Shown piece after piece: positions 23,848 through 31,226 of a stretch of 64,000 bases of DNA. The DNA is from JBBDXS01 sp964418365 (GTDB taxonomy: Bacteria; Chloroflexota; Dehalococcoidia; DSTF01; RBG-16-68-14). Numbering within the stretch: position 1 is the first letter of the stretch; each line of letters opens with the position of its first letter. The stretch covers positions 1 through 64,000 of the forward strand of contig CAYQLM010000001.1 of assembly GCA_964418365.1 (NCBI GenBank), given 5' to 3'. The notes below the pieces were generated by a model. That model saw nothing but the letters and a program-made list of their open reading frames with translations, searched no databases and was not told the origin of the DNA. The translations under genes and the position numbers were made by a program.

Positions 23848-24246
23848 CTACCAGACGTAGCACAGCAACTCGCCGCCGGTTTGCAGGCGCCAGGCCTGCT
23901 GGCCGGCCATGATCCCCTTCGGCGTGGAGAGGATCGCGACGCCGAGGCCGTTGTACACGCGCGGGATCTCGCGCTTCTGTACGTAGACCCGCAGACCTGG
24001 ACGGCTTACCCGCTTGATGCCGTTCAAGAGCGGCTCCTTCTTGTCGGTGTAGCTGAGGTGGATGCGCACGAAGCGGTTGATCCCCTCATCGAGCACCTCA
24101 AAGTCGCGCACGAAGCCCTCTTCCTTGAGCACCTTCGCGATAGCGATCTTCATCTTTGAGGCCGGGATATTCACGGAGTCGTGCCGGACCGCGACCGCAT
24201 TGCGTATTCGCGTCAGCATGTCGGCGATGGGATCTGTCATCGTCAT
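23848..24246 (-). CDS. rpsH: 30S ribosomal protein S8
   Basis: A 132-residue S8: DPIADMLTRIRNAVAVRHDSVNIPASKMKIAIAKVLKEEGFVRDFEV, then VSRPGLRVYVQKREIPRVYNGLGVAILSTPKGIMAGQQAWRLQTGGELLCYVW. Both halves of the fold and the 16S-binding C-terminus are intact. Confidence 0.97.
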   Translation of the reverse strand: MTMTDPIADMLTRIRNAVAVRHDSVNIPASKMKIAIAKVLKEEGFVRDFEVLDEGINRFVRIHLSYTDKKEPLLNGIKRVSRPGLRVYVQKREIPRVYNGLGVAILSTPKGIMAGQQAWRLQTGGELLCYVW

Positions 24247-24258
24247 GGCCGCATTCTC

Positions 24259-24444
24259 CTACCAGCTCGACTTCTGCACGCCCGGCAGCTTGCCTTCGAG
24301 GGCGAACTGCCGGAAGCAAATGCGACAGAGCCCGAAGTAGCGCATGAACGCGCGCGGCCGGCCGCACAGGTGGCAGCGACGGATGATGCGCGAGCTGTAC
24401 TTCGGCGGGCGTTTCGCTTTTTCGACCAGTGATTTCTTTGCCAT
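24259..24444 (-). CDS. rpsN: 30S ribosomal protein S14, zinc type
   Basis: A 61-residue S14 of the short C+ class with ligands in CHLCGRPRAFMRYFGLCRICFRQFALEGKLPGVQKSSW (C24, C27, C40, C43). The common longer zinc-free form is about 89-101 residues. The gene is in the normal rplE-rpsN-rpsH order. Confidence 0.97.
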   Translation of the reverse strand: MAKKSLVEKAKRPPKYSSRIIRRCHLCGRPRAFMRYFGLCRICFRQFALEGKLPGVQKSSW

Positions 24445-24450
24445 GCTGCG

Positions 24451-25020
24451 CTAACTCCGGGTGAACGGCATGCCCAGCAGCTCCAGCAGCCGGGCGCCTT
24501 CCTCATCGGTATTCGCCGTCGTGACGATGTTGACCTGCAACCCACGAACGCGATCGACCTTGTCGTACTCGATCTCGGGGAAGATCAGCTGCTCGCGCAC
24601 GCCCAGACTGAAGTTGCCGCGCCCATCGAACGCGTTGCGCGAGACGCCGCGGAAGTCGCGGATGCGGGGCAGGGCGGCGTTCAGCAACCTATCGAGGAAC
24701 TCCCACATGCGGGCGCCGCGCAGCGTCACCGTCAGGCCGATTGGGTTGCCTTCGCGGAGCTTGAAGTTCGCGATCGAGCGCTTCGCCCGCCTGATCACCG
24801 GCTTCTGCCCTGTGATGGTGGCGATGTCCTGTGACGCGGAATCGAGCGCCTTGGCGTCCTGCGTGGCTTCGCCCATGCCGATATTCACGGCGACCTTCTC
24901 AACGCTCGGCACCTGCATCACGTTCTGATAGCCGAACTCGCGCATCAGCGCCGGCGCGATCTCGTCGCGGAAGCGCTGCTTCAATCTCGGGACCATCGCC
25001 GTCGGTGTTGGAGCGGCCAT
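24451..25020 (-). CDS. rplE: 50S ribosomal protein L5
   Basis: A 189-residue 5S rRNA-binding protein: PRLKQRFRDEIAPALMREFGYQNVMQVPSVEKVAVNIGMG, then PVIRRAKRSIANFKLREGNPIGLTVTLRGARMWEFLDRLLNAALPRIRDFRG. The start at 25020 (MAAPTPTAM) overlaps the rplX stop (TAATG); the longer open frame is a shadow. Confidence 0.97.
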   Translation of the reverse strand: MAAPTPTAMVPRLKQRFRDEIAPALMREFGYQNVMQVPSVEKVAVNIGMGEATQDAKALDSASQDIATITGQKPVIRRAKRSIANFKLREGNPIGLTVTLRGARMWEFLDRLLNAALPRIRDFRGVSRNAFDGRGNFSLGVREQLIFPEIEYDKVDRVRGLQVNIVTTANTDEEGARLLELLGMPFTRS

Positions 25021-25337
25021 TAGTCGATGTCCTGGTGACAGAGCCCGCACGTGCGTACCTTCACGCCGTCCGTGCGCACGCGAAAGCTCACGCGCGTCGG
25101 CTTCTGACACGCCCGGCAGATCAGCTTGACGTTCGAGACGTGAATCGGCGCCTCCTTGGCGATGATTCCCGCGGGCTCTCGCTCCGAGCGCTGGCGCTCG
25201 TGACGCTTCACCATGTTCAGCCCCTGCACCACGACGCGCTGCGCTTTCGGCAGCACCTCGTGTACCAGGCCCTGCTTGCCCCGCTCCTTGCCGGAGAGGA
25301 CGAGGACGGTGTCGTTGCGCTTGATGCGCTGCATCAC
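25020..25337 (-). CDS. rplX: 50S ribosomal protein L24
   Basis: A 105-residue KOW-motif protein that starts 50S assembly: IKRNDTVLVLSGKERGKQGLVHEVLPKAQRVVVQGLNMVKRH near the start and the zinc-like CRACQKPTRVSFRVRTDGVKVRTCGLCHQDID end. Both neighbours overlap by a few bases. Confidence 0.97.
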   Translation of the reverse strand: MMQRIKRNDTVLVLSGKERGKQGLVHEVLPKAQRVVVQGLNMVKRHERQRSEREPAGIIAKEAPIHVSNVKLICRACQKPTRVSFRVRTDGVKVRTCGLCHQDID

Positions 25338-25702
25338 ACCACCTCCGGCGCGAGCGAGATGATCTTCATGAAGCGCCGCTCCCGCAGCTCGCGCGCGACC
25401 GGCCCGAAGATGCGCGTGCCGCGCGGGTTCTCTTTGTCGGCGAGGACGACGGCCGCGTTGTCATCGAACCGGATGCTGGAGCCGTCAGCGCGCTGCCAGC
25501 CCTTCGCCGTGCGTACGATGACCGCCCTCACAACGTCGCCCTTCTTGATCGGCGCGCCGGCCTGCGCCTGCTTCACCGACGCAACGACGATGTCGCCGAC
25601 GCGCGCGTAGCGCCGCCGCGTGCCGCCGAGCACCTGGATGCACATGATCTGGCGAGCACCAGAGTTGTCGGCGACCTTCAGCCGCGAATACTTCTGGATC
25701 AC
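25334..25702 (-). CDS. rplN: 50S ribosomal protein L14
   Basis: A 122-residue L14: MIQKYSRLKVADNSGARQIMCIQVLGGTRRRYARVGDIVVASVKQA, then VVRAVIVRTAKGWQRADGSSIRFDDNAAVVLADKENPRGTRIFGPVARELRERRFMKIISLAPEVV. Full length and nearly consensus. Confidence 0.97.
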   Translation of the reverse strand: MIQKYSRLKVADNSGARQIMCIQVLGGTRRRYARVGDIVVASVKQAQAGAPIKKGDVVRAVIVRTAKGWQRADGSSIRFDDNAAVVLADKENPRGTRIFGPVARELRERRFMKIISLAPEVV

Positions 25703-26166
25703 GGCGCTTCCTCGTCCTCGCTTGCGGTGTCCTCGGCCACTGCGGGCTCTTCTTCCGCTTCCGCATCGGTCGATGGGGCGTGCTCGTCCATCTCCGTCGC
25801 CTGTTCGTCGACGGCCTCGCCGCCTTCGGCGGCGGCCTGCGCCATCGGCGCGGCCGGCTCTTCCTTCTCACGAACGCGGCTCAGGTACTCGACGTCAATC
25901 TCGCGCGGCGCGATCTCCGCCACGTCGCCGCGCTCGACGATTTCGGCGACGCGCCAGCGCTTCAGCTTCGACAACGGCCGCGTCTCCTCGATCCGAACGG
26001 TGTCGCCGCGCTTCGCCTCAAGGTGGTCGTCGTGCGCCAGGTAGCGCTTCGAGCGGCGCATGATCTTCTTGTAAAGGCGATGGCGCGTCGTGCGCTCCAC
26101 CTGCACGACGACGGTCTTCTCCATCTTGTCGCTCACGACGGTGCCGGTGATGCTCTTCTGCGTCAT
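25699..26166 (-). CDS. rpsQ: 30S ribosomal protein S17 with long acidic C-terminal tail
   Basis: A 155-residue protein. Residues 1-80 are ordinary S17: KSITGTVVSDKMEKTVVVQVERTTRHRLYKKIMRRSKRYLAHD, GDTVRIEETRPLSKLKRWRVAEIVER. About 70 more residues follow, strongly acidic and alanine-rich, ending AEDTASEDEEAP. Usual S17 is about 80-90 residues. The tail is in frame and overlaps rplN by 4 bases, so it is not a sequencing run-on. Confidence 0.95.
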   Translation of the reverse strand: MTQKSITGTVVSDKMEKTVVVQVERTTRHRLYKKIMRRSKRYLAHDDHLEAKRGDTVRIEETRPLSKLKRWRVAEIVERGDVAEIAPREIDVEYLSRVREKEEPAAPMAQAAAEGGEAVDEQATEMDEHAPSTDAEAEEEPAVAEDTASEDEEAP

Positions 26167-26169
26167 CGC

Positions 26170-26409
26170 CTATCCCTCGACCGCTACCGCGTGCGCGGCG
26201 AGCTGGCGTTCGCGCTGGATCGTCTTGATACGCGCCGCGTGGCGACGCAGCTTGCGCGGCAGCGACGTGTTCGCGAGCTGTCGCGTTGTCGTCTGGAGAC
26301 GGGACACGAACATCTGTCGATAGGTGTCATCCAATTCTTTCACGAGATCTCCATCCGACATATCGCGCAGCGATTGCGTCTCTTCTTTTCGCTTGCGGTT
26401 CCGCGCCAT
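26170..26409 (-). CDS. rpmC: 50S ribosomal protein L29
   Basis: A 79-residue two-helix protein next to the exit tunnel: ETQSLRDMSDGDLVKELDDTYRQMFVSRLQTTTRQLANTSLPRKLRRHAARIKTIQRER. It is slightly longer than the usual 63-70 residues at both ends. Located between rplP and rpsQ. Confidence 0.95.
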   Translation of the reverse strand: MARNRKRKEETQSLRDMSDGDLVKELDDTYRQMFVSRLQTTTRQLANTSLPRKLRRHAARIKTIQRERQLAAHAVAVEG

Positions 26410-26411
26410 CG

Positions 26412-26831
26412 TTAGAACTCCTGGTGCTCGCGCAGGACGAAGCGCGTCTGGATCGGCAGCTTGTGCGCAGCGAGGCGCAGCGCCTCCCGCGCGACGTCTT
26501 CTTTCACGCCTGCGACCTCGAACAGCATGCGGCCGCGCCGGACCACGGACACCCAGAACTCGGGCGGGCCCTTGCCGCTACCCATGCGCGTCTCCAGCGG
26601 CTTCTTCGAGACCGGCTTGTCGGGGAAGATGCGGATCCAGACCTTTCCACCGCGCTTCATCTCGTGCGTGATCGCGCGGCGCGCGGCCTCGATCTGGCGG
26701 GCCGTGACCCACGCGTTGGCCAGCGCCTGCAGCCCGAACTCGCCGAACGAGACCTGGTTGCCGGCCTGGGCCACGCCCCGCCGTCTGCCTCGATGCGACC
26801 TGCGCCACTTGATCCGCTTCGGTTGCAGCAT
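26412..26831 (-). CDS. rplP: 50S ribosomal protein L16
   Basis: A 139-residue L16: MLQPKRIKWRRSHRGRRRGVAQAGNQVSFGEFGLQAL, ITHEMKRGGKVWIRIFPDKPVSKKPLETRMGSGKGPPEFWVSVVRRGRMLFEV, EALRLAAHKLPIQTRFV. It contacts the A-site tRNA elbow. Full length and typical order. Confidence 0.97.
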   Translation of the reverse strand: MLQPKRIKWRRSHRGRRRGVAQAGNQVSFGEFGLQALANAWVTARQIEAARRAITHEMKRGGKVWIRIFPDKPVSKKPLETRMGSGKGPPEFWVSVVRRGRMLFEVAGVKEDVAREALRLAAHKLPIQTRFVLREHQEF

Positions 26832-26837
26832 CGTTCG

Positions 26838-27644
26838 CTAGGCGTCCTTCGTCTCCGGCTCCGCTGCCGGCGGCTGTCCGGCTTGCGCGACGCCTTCCGC
26901 CGCTGCTGCGGCGGGCGCGACGCTCGGTGCCGGGCTTTCCGCAATCGCCTGTGCGGGAGCGGGGGTGGCTCTTTCTTCCTGCTCGCTCGGCCGCGACTCG
27001 GCGCGCGCTGGCTTGTCCTCGATCGATTCGCCCTTGTAGATCCAGACTTTCACGCCGATACGGCCGAACGTTGTGTGTGCCTCTGCGCGCCCGAAGTCGA
27101 TGTCGGCGCGGATGGTGTGGAGCGGCACGCGGCCTTCCATCACCGCTTCGCGCCGCGACATCTCCGCGCCGCCCAGGCGGCCGGCCACCATCGCCTTGCA
27201 GCCCTGGGCGCCGCGCGCCATCGTGCGCCCGACGGTCTGGCGCAGCGCGCGACGGAACGCCACGCGGCGCTCCAGCTGGTCGGCGATGTTACGCGCGACG
27301 AGCTGTGCGTCGAGCTCCGCCATGCGGATCTCCTGGATGTTCACGCGCACGCGCTTGCCGGTGAGCTTCTCGAGGTTCGTGCGCAGCTCGTCGACCTTCT
27401 GTCCGCTGCGGCCGATGACGATGCCCGGCTTCGCGGTGTGGATCGTGACGGTGATGATGTTGGCATTACGTTCGATCTCGACTCGCGAGACTCCAGCGTC
27501 CCTCATGTTCTTTTCGATGTAAAGGCGGATCGAGAGGTCTCCCTTAAGCAGCTCGCGGTACGTTGGCCGCCCTGCGAACCACTTGCTTTGCCAGTCGTAG
27601 ATGATCCCCAGGCGGAAGCCGGTGGGGTGTACCTTCTGTCCCAT
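26838..27644 (-). CDS. rpsC: 30S ribosomal protein S3 with extended C-terminus
   Basis: A 268-residue S3: GQKVHPTGFRLGIIYDWQSKWFA, the KH domain NANIITVTIHTAKPGIVIGRSGQKVDELR, then RAVAFRRALRQT-like and GRLGGAEMSRREAVMEGRVPLHTIRADIDFGRAEAHTTFGRIGVKVWIYKG. Typical S3 ends close to this point. About 58 extra residues rich in Ala, Pro and Glu follow. Confidence 0.95.
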   Translation of the reverse strand: MGQKVHPTGFRLGIIYDWQSKWFAGRPTYRELLKGDLSIRLYIEKNMRDAGVSRVEIERNANIITVTIHTAKPGIVIGRSGQKVDELRTNLEKLTGKRVRVNIQEIRMAELDAQLVARNIADQLERRVAFRRALRQTVGRTMARGAQGCKAMVAGRLGGAEMSRREAVMEGRVPLHTIRADIDFGRAEAHTTFGRIGVKVWIYKGESIEDKPARAESRPSEQEERATPAPAQAIAESPAPSVAPAAAAAEGVAQAGQPPAAEPETKDA

Positions 27645-27645
27645 A

Positions 27646-27987
27646 TCAGCTCCCTTCCCGTTCGTCGACCACGATCGTCACATGGCTGGTGCGCCGGACG
27701 TACGGGTGATAGCGCCCGCGCGCGGCCGGCCGGTAGCGGCGGTCGCGACGGCCATCGTCCGCGATGGCGCGCTTGATGAACAGGCTGTCCGGGTCCATCG
27801 CGAAATTGTTCTCAGCGTTCGCTGCCGCCGACTTCACGATCTTCGCCACCTCCCGCGCGTGCGGGGACGGGAAGAACTTCAGCAGGTTCAGCGCGTCCTC
27901 GACCGACTGGCCTGGCAGGTGCTCAAGCACGAGCCGCGCCTTCTGCGGCGAGATGCCGATGTGCCGGTGGGTTGCCCTAACTTCCAT
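27646..27987 (-). CDS. rplV: 50S ribosomal protein L22
   Basis: A 113-residue L22: VRATHRHIGISPQKARLVLEHLPGQSVEDALNLLKFFPSPHAREVAKIVKSAAANAENNF, then the beta-hairpin loop that lines the exit tunnel, GRYHPYVRRTSHVTIVVDE. Complete. Confidence 0.97.
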   Translation of the reverse strand: MEVRATHRHIGISPQKARLVLEHLPGQSVEDALNLLKFFPSPHAREVAKIVKSAAANAENNFAMDPDSLFIKRAIADDGRRDRRYRPAARGRYHPYVRRTSHVTIVVDEREGS

Positions 27988-27995
27988 AACTCTCG

Positions 27996-28319
27996 TTACC
28001 TACTCGGCGCAGCCGCGGCCGGCGCAGCCGCGGCCGGACGCACCGTTGTGGTGCGCTCGGTCTTCTGCGTGTGACCGCGGAAGTGGCGCGTGAGCGCAAA
28101 CTCGCCGAGCTTGTGGCCGACCATATTCTCGGTGATGAAGATGGGCACATGCCGCCGCCCGTCGTGCACGGCGATCGTCATGCCGACCATCTGCGGCAGG
28201 ATCGTGCTCGCGCGCGACCACGTCTTGATCACGGTGCGCTCGCCGCTGCGGCGGACGGCCTCCACCTTCTTCAACAGCTTCGGGTGAATGAACGGGCCCT
28301 TCTTTGTCGATCGCGACAT
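27996..28319 (-). CDS. rpsS: 30S ribosomal protein S19
   Basis: A 107-residue S19: SRSTKKGPFIHPKLLKKVEAVRRSGERTVIKTWSRASTILPQMVGMTIAVHDGRRHVPIFITENMVGHKLGEFALTRHFRGH. The last ~15 residues are an Ala/Pro-rich addition encoded by short GC-rich tandem repeats (28005-28037). It sits between rplB and rplV. Confidence 0.97.
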   Translation of the reverse strand: MSRSTKKGPFIHPKLLKKVEAVRRSGERTVIKTWSRASTILPQMVGMTIAVHDGRRHVPIFITENMVGHKLGEFALTRHFRGHTQKTERTTTVRPAAAAPAAAAPSR

Positions 28320-29153
28320 CTACTTCGCTCCGTACCTGCGCCGGACGATGAACTTGTCCGACTGCTTCTTGCCTCGCGTGCGAACACCGCGCGCGCGCTT
28401 GCCCCATGGCGTCTTCGGGCTGGACATGCCGATGGGCGACTTGCCCTCGCCGCCACCGTGGGGGTGGTCACGCGGGTTCATCACCACGCCTCGTACGGAC
28501 GGCCGGCGGCCGCGCCAGCGCGAACGCCCGGCCTTGCCCAGCTTGGTGAGCGCGTGCTCCACGTTGCCCATCTGCCCGATGGTCGCGAGGCAGGCCGACG
28601 GCACGCGCCGCATCTCGCCCGAGGGGAGGCGCAGCAGGCACATTGCGCCTTCGCGCGCCATTACCTGCGCCGCAGCGCCCGCGCCGCGTACCATCTGTCC
28701 GCCGCGGCCCGGATTAAGCTCGATGTTGTGCACCATCATGCCGGTCGGGATGCTCGTGAGCGGGAGGGCGTTGCCGTTCTTCAGCTCCGCCTCCGGCCCC
28801 GAAGAGACGTTGTCGCCCACCTTGAGTCCGCTGGGCGCCAGGATGTAGCGCTTGTCGCCGTCGGCGTAGTGCACCAGCGCGATGCGCGCCGTGCGGTTCG
28901 GGTCGTACTCGATCGACGCGACCTTGCCCGGCACGCCGAAGTTGTCGCGCTTGAAATCGATGATGCGGATCTTGCGCTTCGGGCCCGCGCCGCGATGTCG
29001 TACCGTAATCCGGCCCTGCTGGTTGCGCCCGGCGTGCGCCTTGCGCGGCCGGGTCAGGTTCTTCTGCGGCGTCTTCTCCGTGATCTCATCGAACGAGAAG
29101 CCGATCATGCCGCGACGGCCGGGGCTGGTGGGCTTGAAATGCTTTGTTGGCAT
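28320..29153 (-). CDS. rplB: 50S ribosomal protein L2
   Basis: A 277-residue L2, essential for the peptidyl-transferase centre. KHFKPTSPGRRGMIGFSFDEIT, GRNQQGRITVRHRGAGPKRKIRIIDFKRDNFGVPGKVASIEYDPNRTARIALVHYADGDKRYILAP, and the conserved histidine loop GVVMNPRDHPHGGGEGKSPIGMSSPKTPWGKRARGVRT are all seen. Confidence 0.97.
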   Translation of the reverse strand: MPTKHFKPTSPGRRGMIGFSFDEITEKTPQKNLTRPRKAHAGRNQQGRITVRHRGAGPKRKIRIIDFKRDNFGVPGKVASIEYDPNRTARIALVHYADGDKRYILAPSGLKVGDNVSSGPEAELKNGNALPLTSIPTGMMVHNIELNPGRGGQMVRGAGAAAQVMAREGAMCLLRLPSGEMRRVPSACLATIGQMGNVEHALTKLGKAGRSRWRGRRPSVRGVVMNPRDHPHGGGEGKSPIGMSSPKTPWGKRARGVRTRGKKQSDKFIVRRRYGAK

Positions 29154-29154
29154 C

Positions 29155-29451
29155 TTAGAGTCCCTCGAAGAGCTGAATCGAATCGCCTTCGGCCAGCGTT
29201 ACGATCGCCTTCTTCCAGCTTTTCGTGCGCGACTGCAGCCGCCCGCGACGGCGTCGCTTGCCGTGGACGGTCAGCGTGTTGACCTTCGTGACGCTCACGT
29301 TGAACGCGTGGTGCACCGCGTCGCGGATCTGGTTCTTGTTCGCGTGGCTCGCCACCTCGAACGCGTACTTGCGCTCGCCGGCGAGGATCGTCGCCTTCTC
29401 GGTGATCAGCGGCCGCACGATGACCTGGTAGGGGTGGATCGCCTTAGGCAT
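29155..29451 (-). CDS. rplW: 50S ribosomal protein L23
   Basis: A 98-residue L23 at the tunnel exit, where SRP and trigger factor dock. IHPYQVIVRPLITEKATILAGERKYAFEVASHANKNQIRDAVHHAFNVSVTKVNTLTVHGKRRRRG is typical. The ATG at 29451 overlaps rplD by 8 bases; the longer open frame is an rplD shadow. Confidence 0.96.
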   Translation of the reverse strand: MPKAIHPYQVIVRPLITEKATILAGERKYAFEVASHANKNQIRDAVHHAFNVSVTKVNTLTVHGKRRRRGRLQSRTKSWKKAIVTLAEGDSIQLFEGL

Positions 29452-30115
29452 TCGTCGCCTCCGGCAGGGGAGCGCGGCGCTTCTTCGCGCGTTCGCCGCC
29501 CCACAGCCCCTCCGCAATGCGCAGGGCGTCTTCCGTCATCAGCAGACTGCGGTACGAGAGCAGATCGAGCACGTTTAGGTATGCGGCGGGCAGCCACTTC
29601 ACGCGCGGCATGTTGCCCGCGCTGCGCTTGATCATCGGTTCGGGCTGCGCGGTCACGACCAGCGTCTTGCGCTCGAATCCCAGCGTCTCGAGCAGCGACT
29701 GCAGCTCCTTCGTCTTCGGCTTCTCGAACGAGAGCATATCGATTACGCGCAGGTCGCCGTCGGCCGCCCTTGCTGACAGGACCGATCGGATCGCGAGGCG
29801 TCGCATGCGCTTCGGCAGGTCCTGCTTGTAGCTGCGCGGCTTCGGCCCGAAGACGATGCCGCCGCCGCGCCGGTGCGGCGCCCGGATCGATCCCTGGCGC
29901 GCGCGGCCGGTGCCTTTCTGCCGGAAGAGCTTGACCGTGCTGCCCGCGACCTCGCCACGCGTCTTGGTGCTGTGCGTCCCGCGCCGCTGGTTCGCGCGCT
30001 GCGCGAGCAGCGCCTGGTGCACCACTGCGCGCCGCGGCTTGAGCCCGAAGACCTGCTCGTCCACTTCGATGGACTTTACCTTGCTGCCGCTGCTGTTGAT
30101 GACGTCCAGCTCCAT
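29444..30115 (-). CDS. rplD: 50S ribosomal protein L4
   Basis: A 223-residue L4: EVDEQVFGLKPRRAVVHQALLAQRANQRRGTHSTKTRGEVAGSTVKLFRQKGTGRARQGSIRAPHRRGGGIVFGPKPRSYKQDLPKRMRRLAIRSVLS is the tunnel-loop region and is nearly consensus. The stop-start overlap with rplC is 1 base. Confidence 0.97.
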   Translation of the reverse strand: MELDVINSSGSKVKSIEVDEQVFGLKPRRAVVHQALLAQRANQRRGTHSTKTRGEVAGSTVKLFRQKGTGRARQGSIRAPHRRGGGIVFGPKPRSYKQDLPKRMRRLAIRSVLSARAADGDLRVIDMLSFEKPKTKELQSLLETLGFERKTLVVTAQPEPMIKRSAGNMPRVKWLPAAYLNVLDLLSYRSLLMTEDALRIAEGLWGGERAKKRRAPLPEATNA

Positions 30116-30918
30116 TACGCCTTTTCTTCTGCCGAGCCTTCGTCGGCGGTTGCGCTGTCGTCGTTCGGTTCCACTTCGGTTTGGGCGACGGCCGTCGCTG
30201 TCGCTGCCGGCTCGCCGGCCGCCGCGGCGGGCGCCTCTTCTTCCTCCGGCTCGGGCTCTGGCTCGATGACCTTGCGCTTGCCGGAGTGCGCCGCTGCCAG
30301 CGTGTCCTTCGAGAAGCGGATCTTGATGAGCCCGTTGCGCGCGCCCGGCACCGCTCCGCCAACGATGATTAGCCCGCGCGCTATGTTCGTCTCGAGCACT
30401 TCCAGGTTTCGAGTGGTGACCTGCTCCGCGCCCATGTGTCCCGGCATACGCATGCCCTTAAAGGTGCGGCCGGGTGTGTTGCCGGCGCCGATGGCGCCGG
30501 GCGCCCGGTGCCTGTCCGACTGGCCGTGCGTCTTCGGGCCGCCGGCGAAACCGTGGCGTTTCACGACCCCCGCGAAGCCGCGTCCCTTGCTCACACCCGT
30601 CACGTCGACGAGGTCGCCTTCTTGGAAGAGATCCGCGCCGTAGCGGTCGCCCAGCTTGTGGTGACTGACGTCGTCGACGCCTACCTCACGGAGGTAGCGG
30701 AAGTCGCCGAGGCGCTTCAGGTGGCCGCGCGCCGGCTTGTTCAGCCGCTTCTTCGTGCCGAAGCCGAGCTGCACTGCCGTGTAGCCGTCCTTGATCTCTG
30801 TGCGTAGCTGTGTAATGAGGCACGGGCCGGCTTCGATCACCGTCCCGCCGCGCAGGTGGCCCTTCTTGTCGAAGACCTGGACCATGCCGAGCTTTCGCCC
30901 GAGCAGCGCCTCGATCAC
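30115..30918 (-). CDS. rplC: 50S ribosomal protein L3 with acidic C-terminal tail
   Basis: A 267-residue L3: LLGRKLGMVQVFDKKGHLRGGTVIEAGPCLITQLRT, then KGRGFAGVVKRHGFAGGPKTHGQSDRHRAPGAIGAGNTPGRTFKGMRMPGHMGAEQVTTRNLEVLE. The globular part ends near residue 215. About 50 residues of Glu/Pro/Ala-rich sequence follow, starting EPEPEPEEEEAP. Usual L3 is about 205-220 residues. Confidence 0.95.
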   Translation of the reverse strand: MIEALLGRKLGMVQVFDKKGHLRGGTVIEAGPCLITQLRTEIKDGYTAVQLGFGTKKRLNKPARGHLKRLGDFRYLREVGVDDVSHHKLGDRYGADLFQEGDLVDVTGVSKGRGFAGVVKRHGFAGGPKTHGQSDRHRAPGAIGAGNTPGRTFKGMRMPGHMGAEQVTTRNLEVLETNIARGLIIVGGAVPGARNGLIKIRFSKDTLAAAHSGKRKVIEPEPEPEEEEAPAAAAGEPAATATAVAQTEVEPNDDSATADEGSAEEKA

Positions 30919-31223
30919 AGCTTCACCTCGATGTCCACACCGGCGGGCAGCTGCAGGCGCATCAGCGTGTCGACGGTGCGCGATGTCGGATTCAGGATGT
31001 CGATCAGCCGCTTGTGCGTCCGGATCTCGAACTGCTCGCGTGAATCCTTATCGATGAACGGCGAGCGGATCACAGTGAACTTCTTGATGTCTGTTGGTAG
31101 GGGGATGGGCCCCGCAACCGCGGCGCCGGTGCGCTCCGCCGCTTCTACGATCTGCTCCGCCGACTGATCGAGGATGCGGTGGTCGTATGCCTTGAGCCGG
31201 ATGCGGATCTTCTGCTGCGGCAT
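30915..31223 (-). CDS. rpsJ: 30S ribosomal protein S10
   Basis: A 102-residue S10 (NusE): QKIRIRLKAYDHRILDQSAEQIVEAAERTGAAVAGPIPLPTDIKKFTVIRSPFIDKDSREQFEIRTHKRLIDILNPTSRTVDTLMRLQLPAGVDIEVKL. It directly follows fusA with no tuf gene between, 3 bases apart. Confidence 0.97.
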   Translation of the reverse strand: MPQQKIRIRLKAYDHRILDQSAEQIVEAAERTGAAVAGPIPLPTDIKKFTVIRSPFIDKDSREQFEIRTHKRLIDILNPTSRTVDTLMRLQLPAGVDIEVKL

Positions 31224-31226
31224 CGC

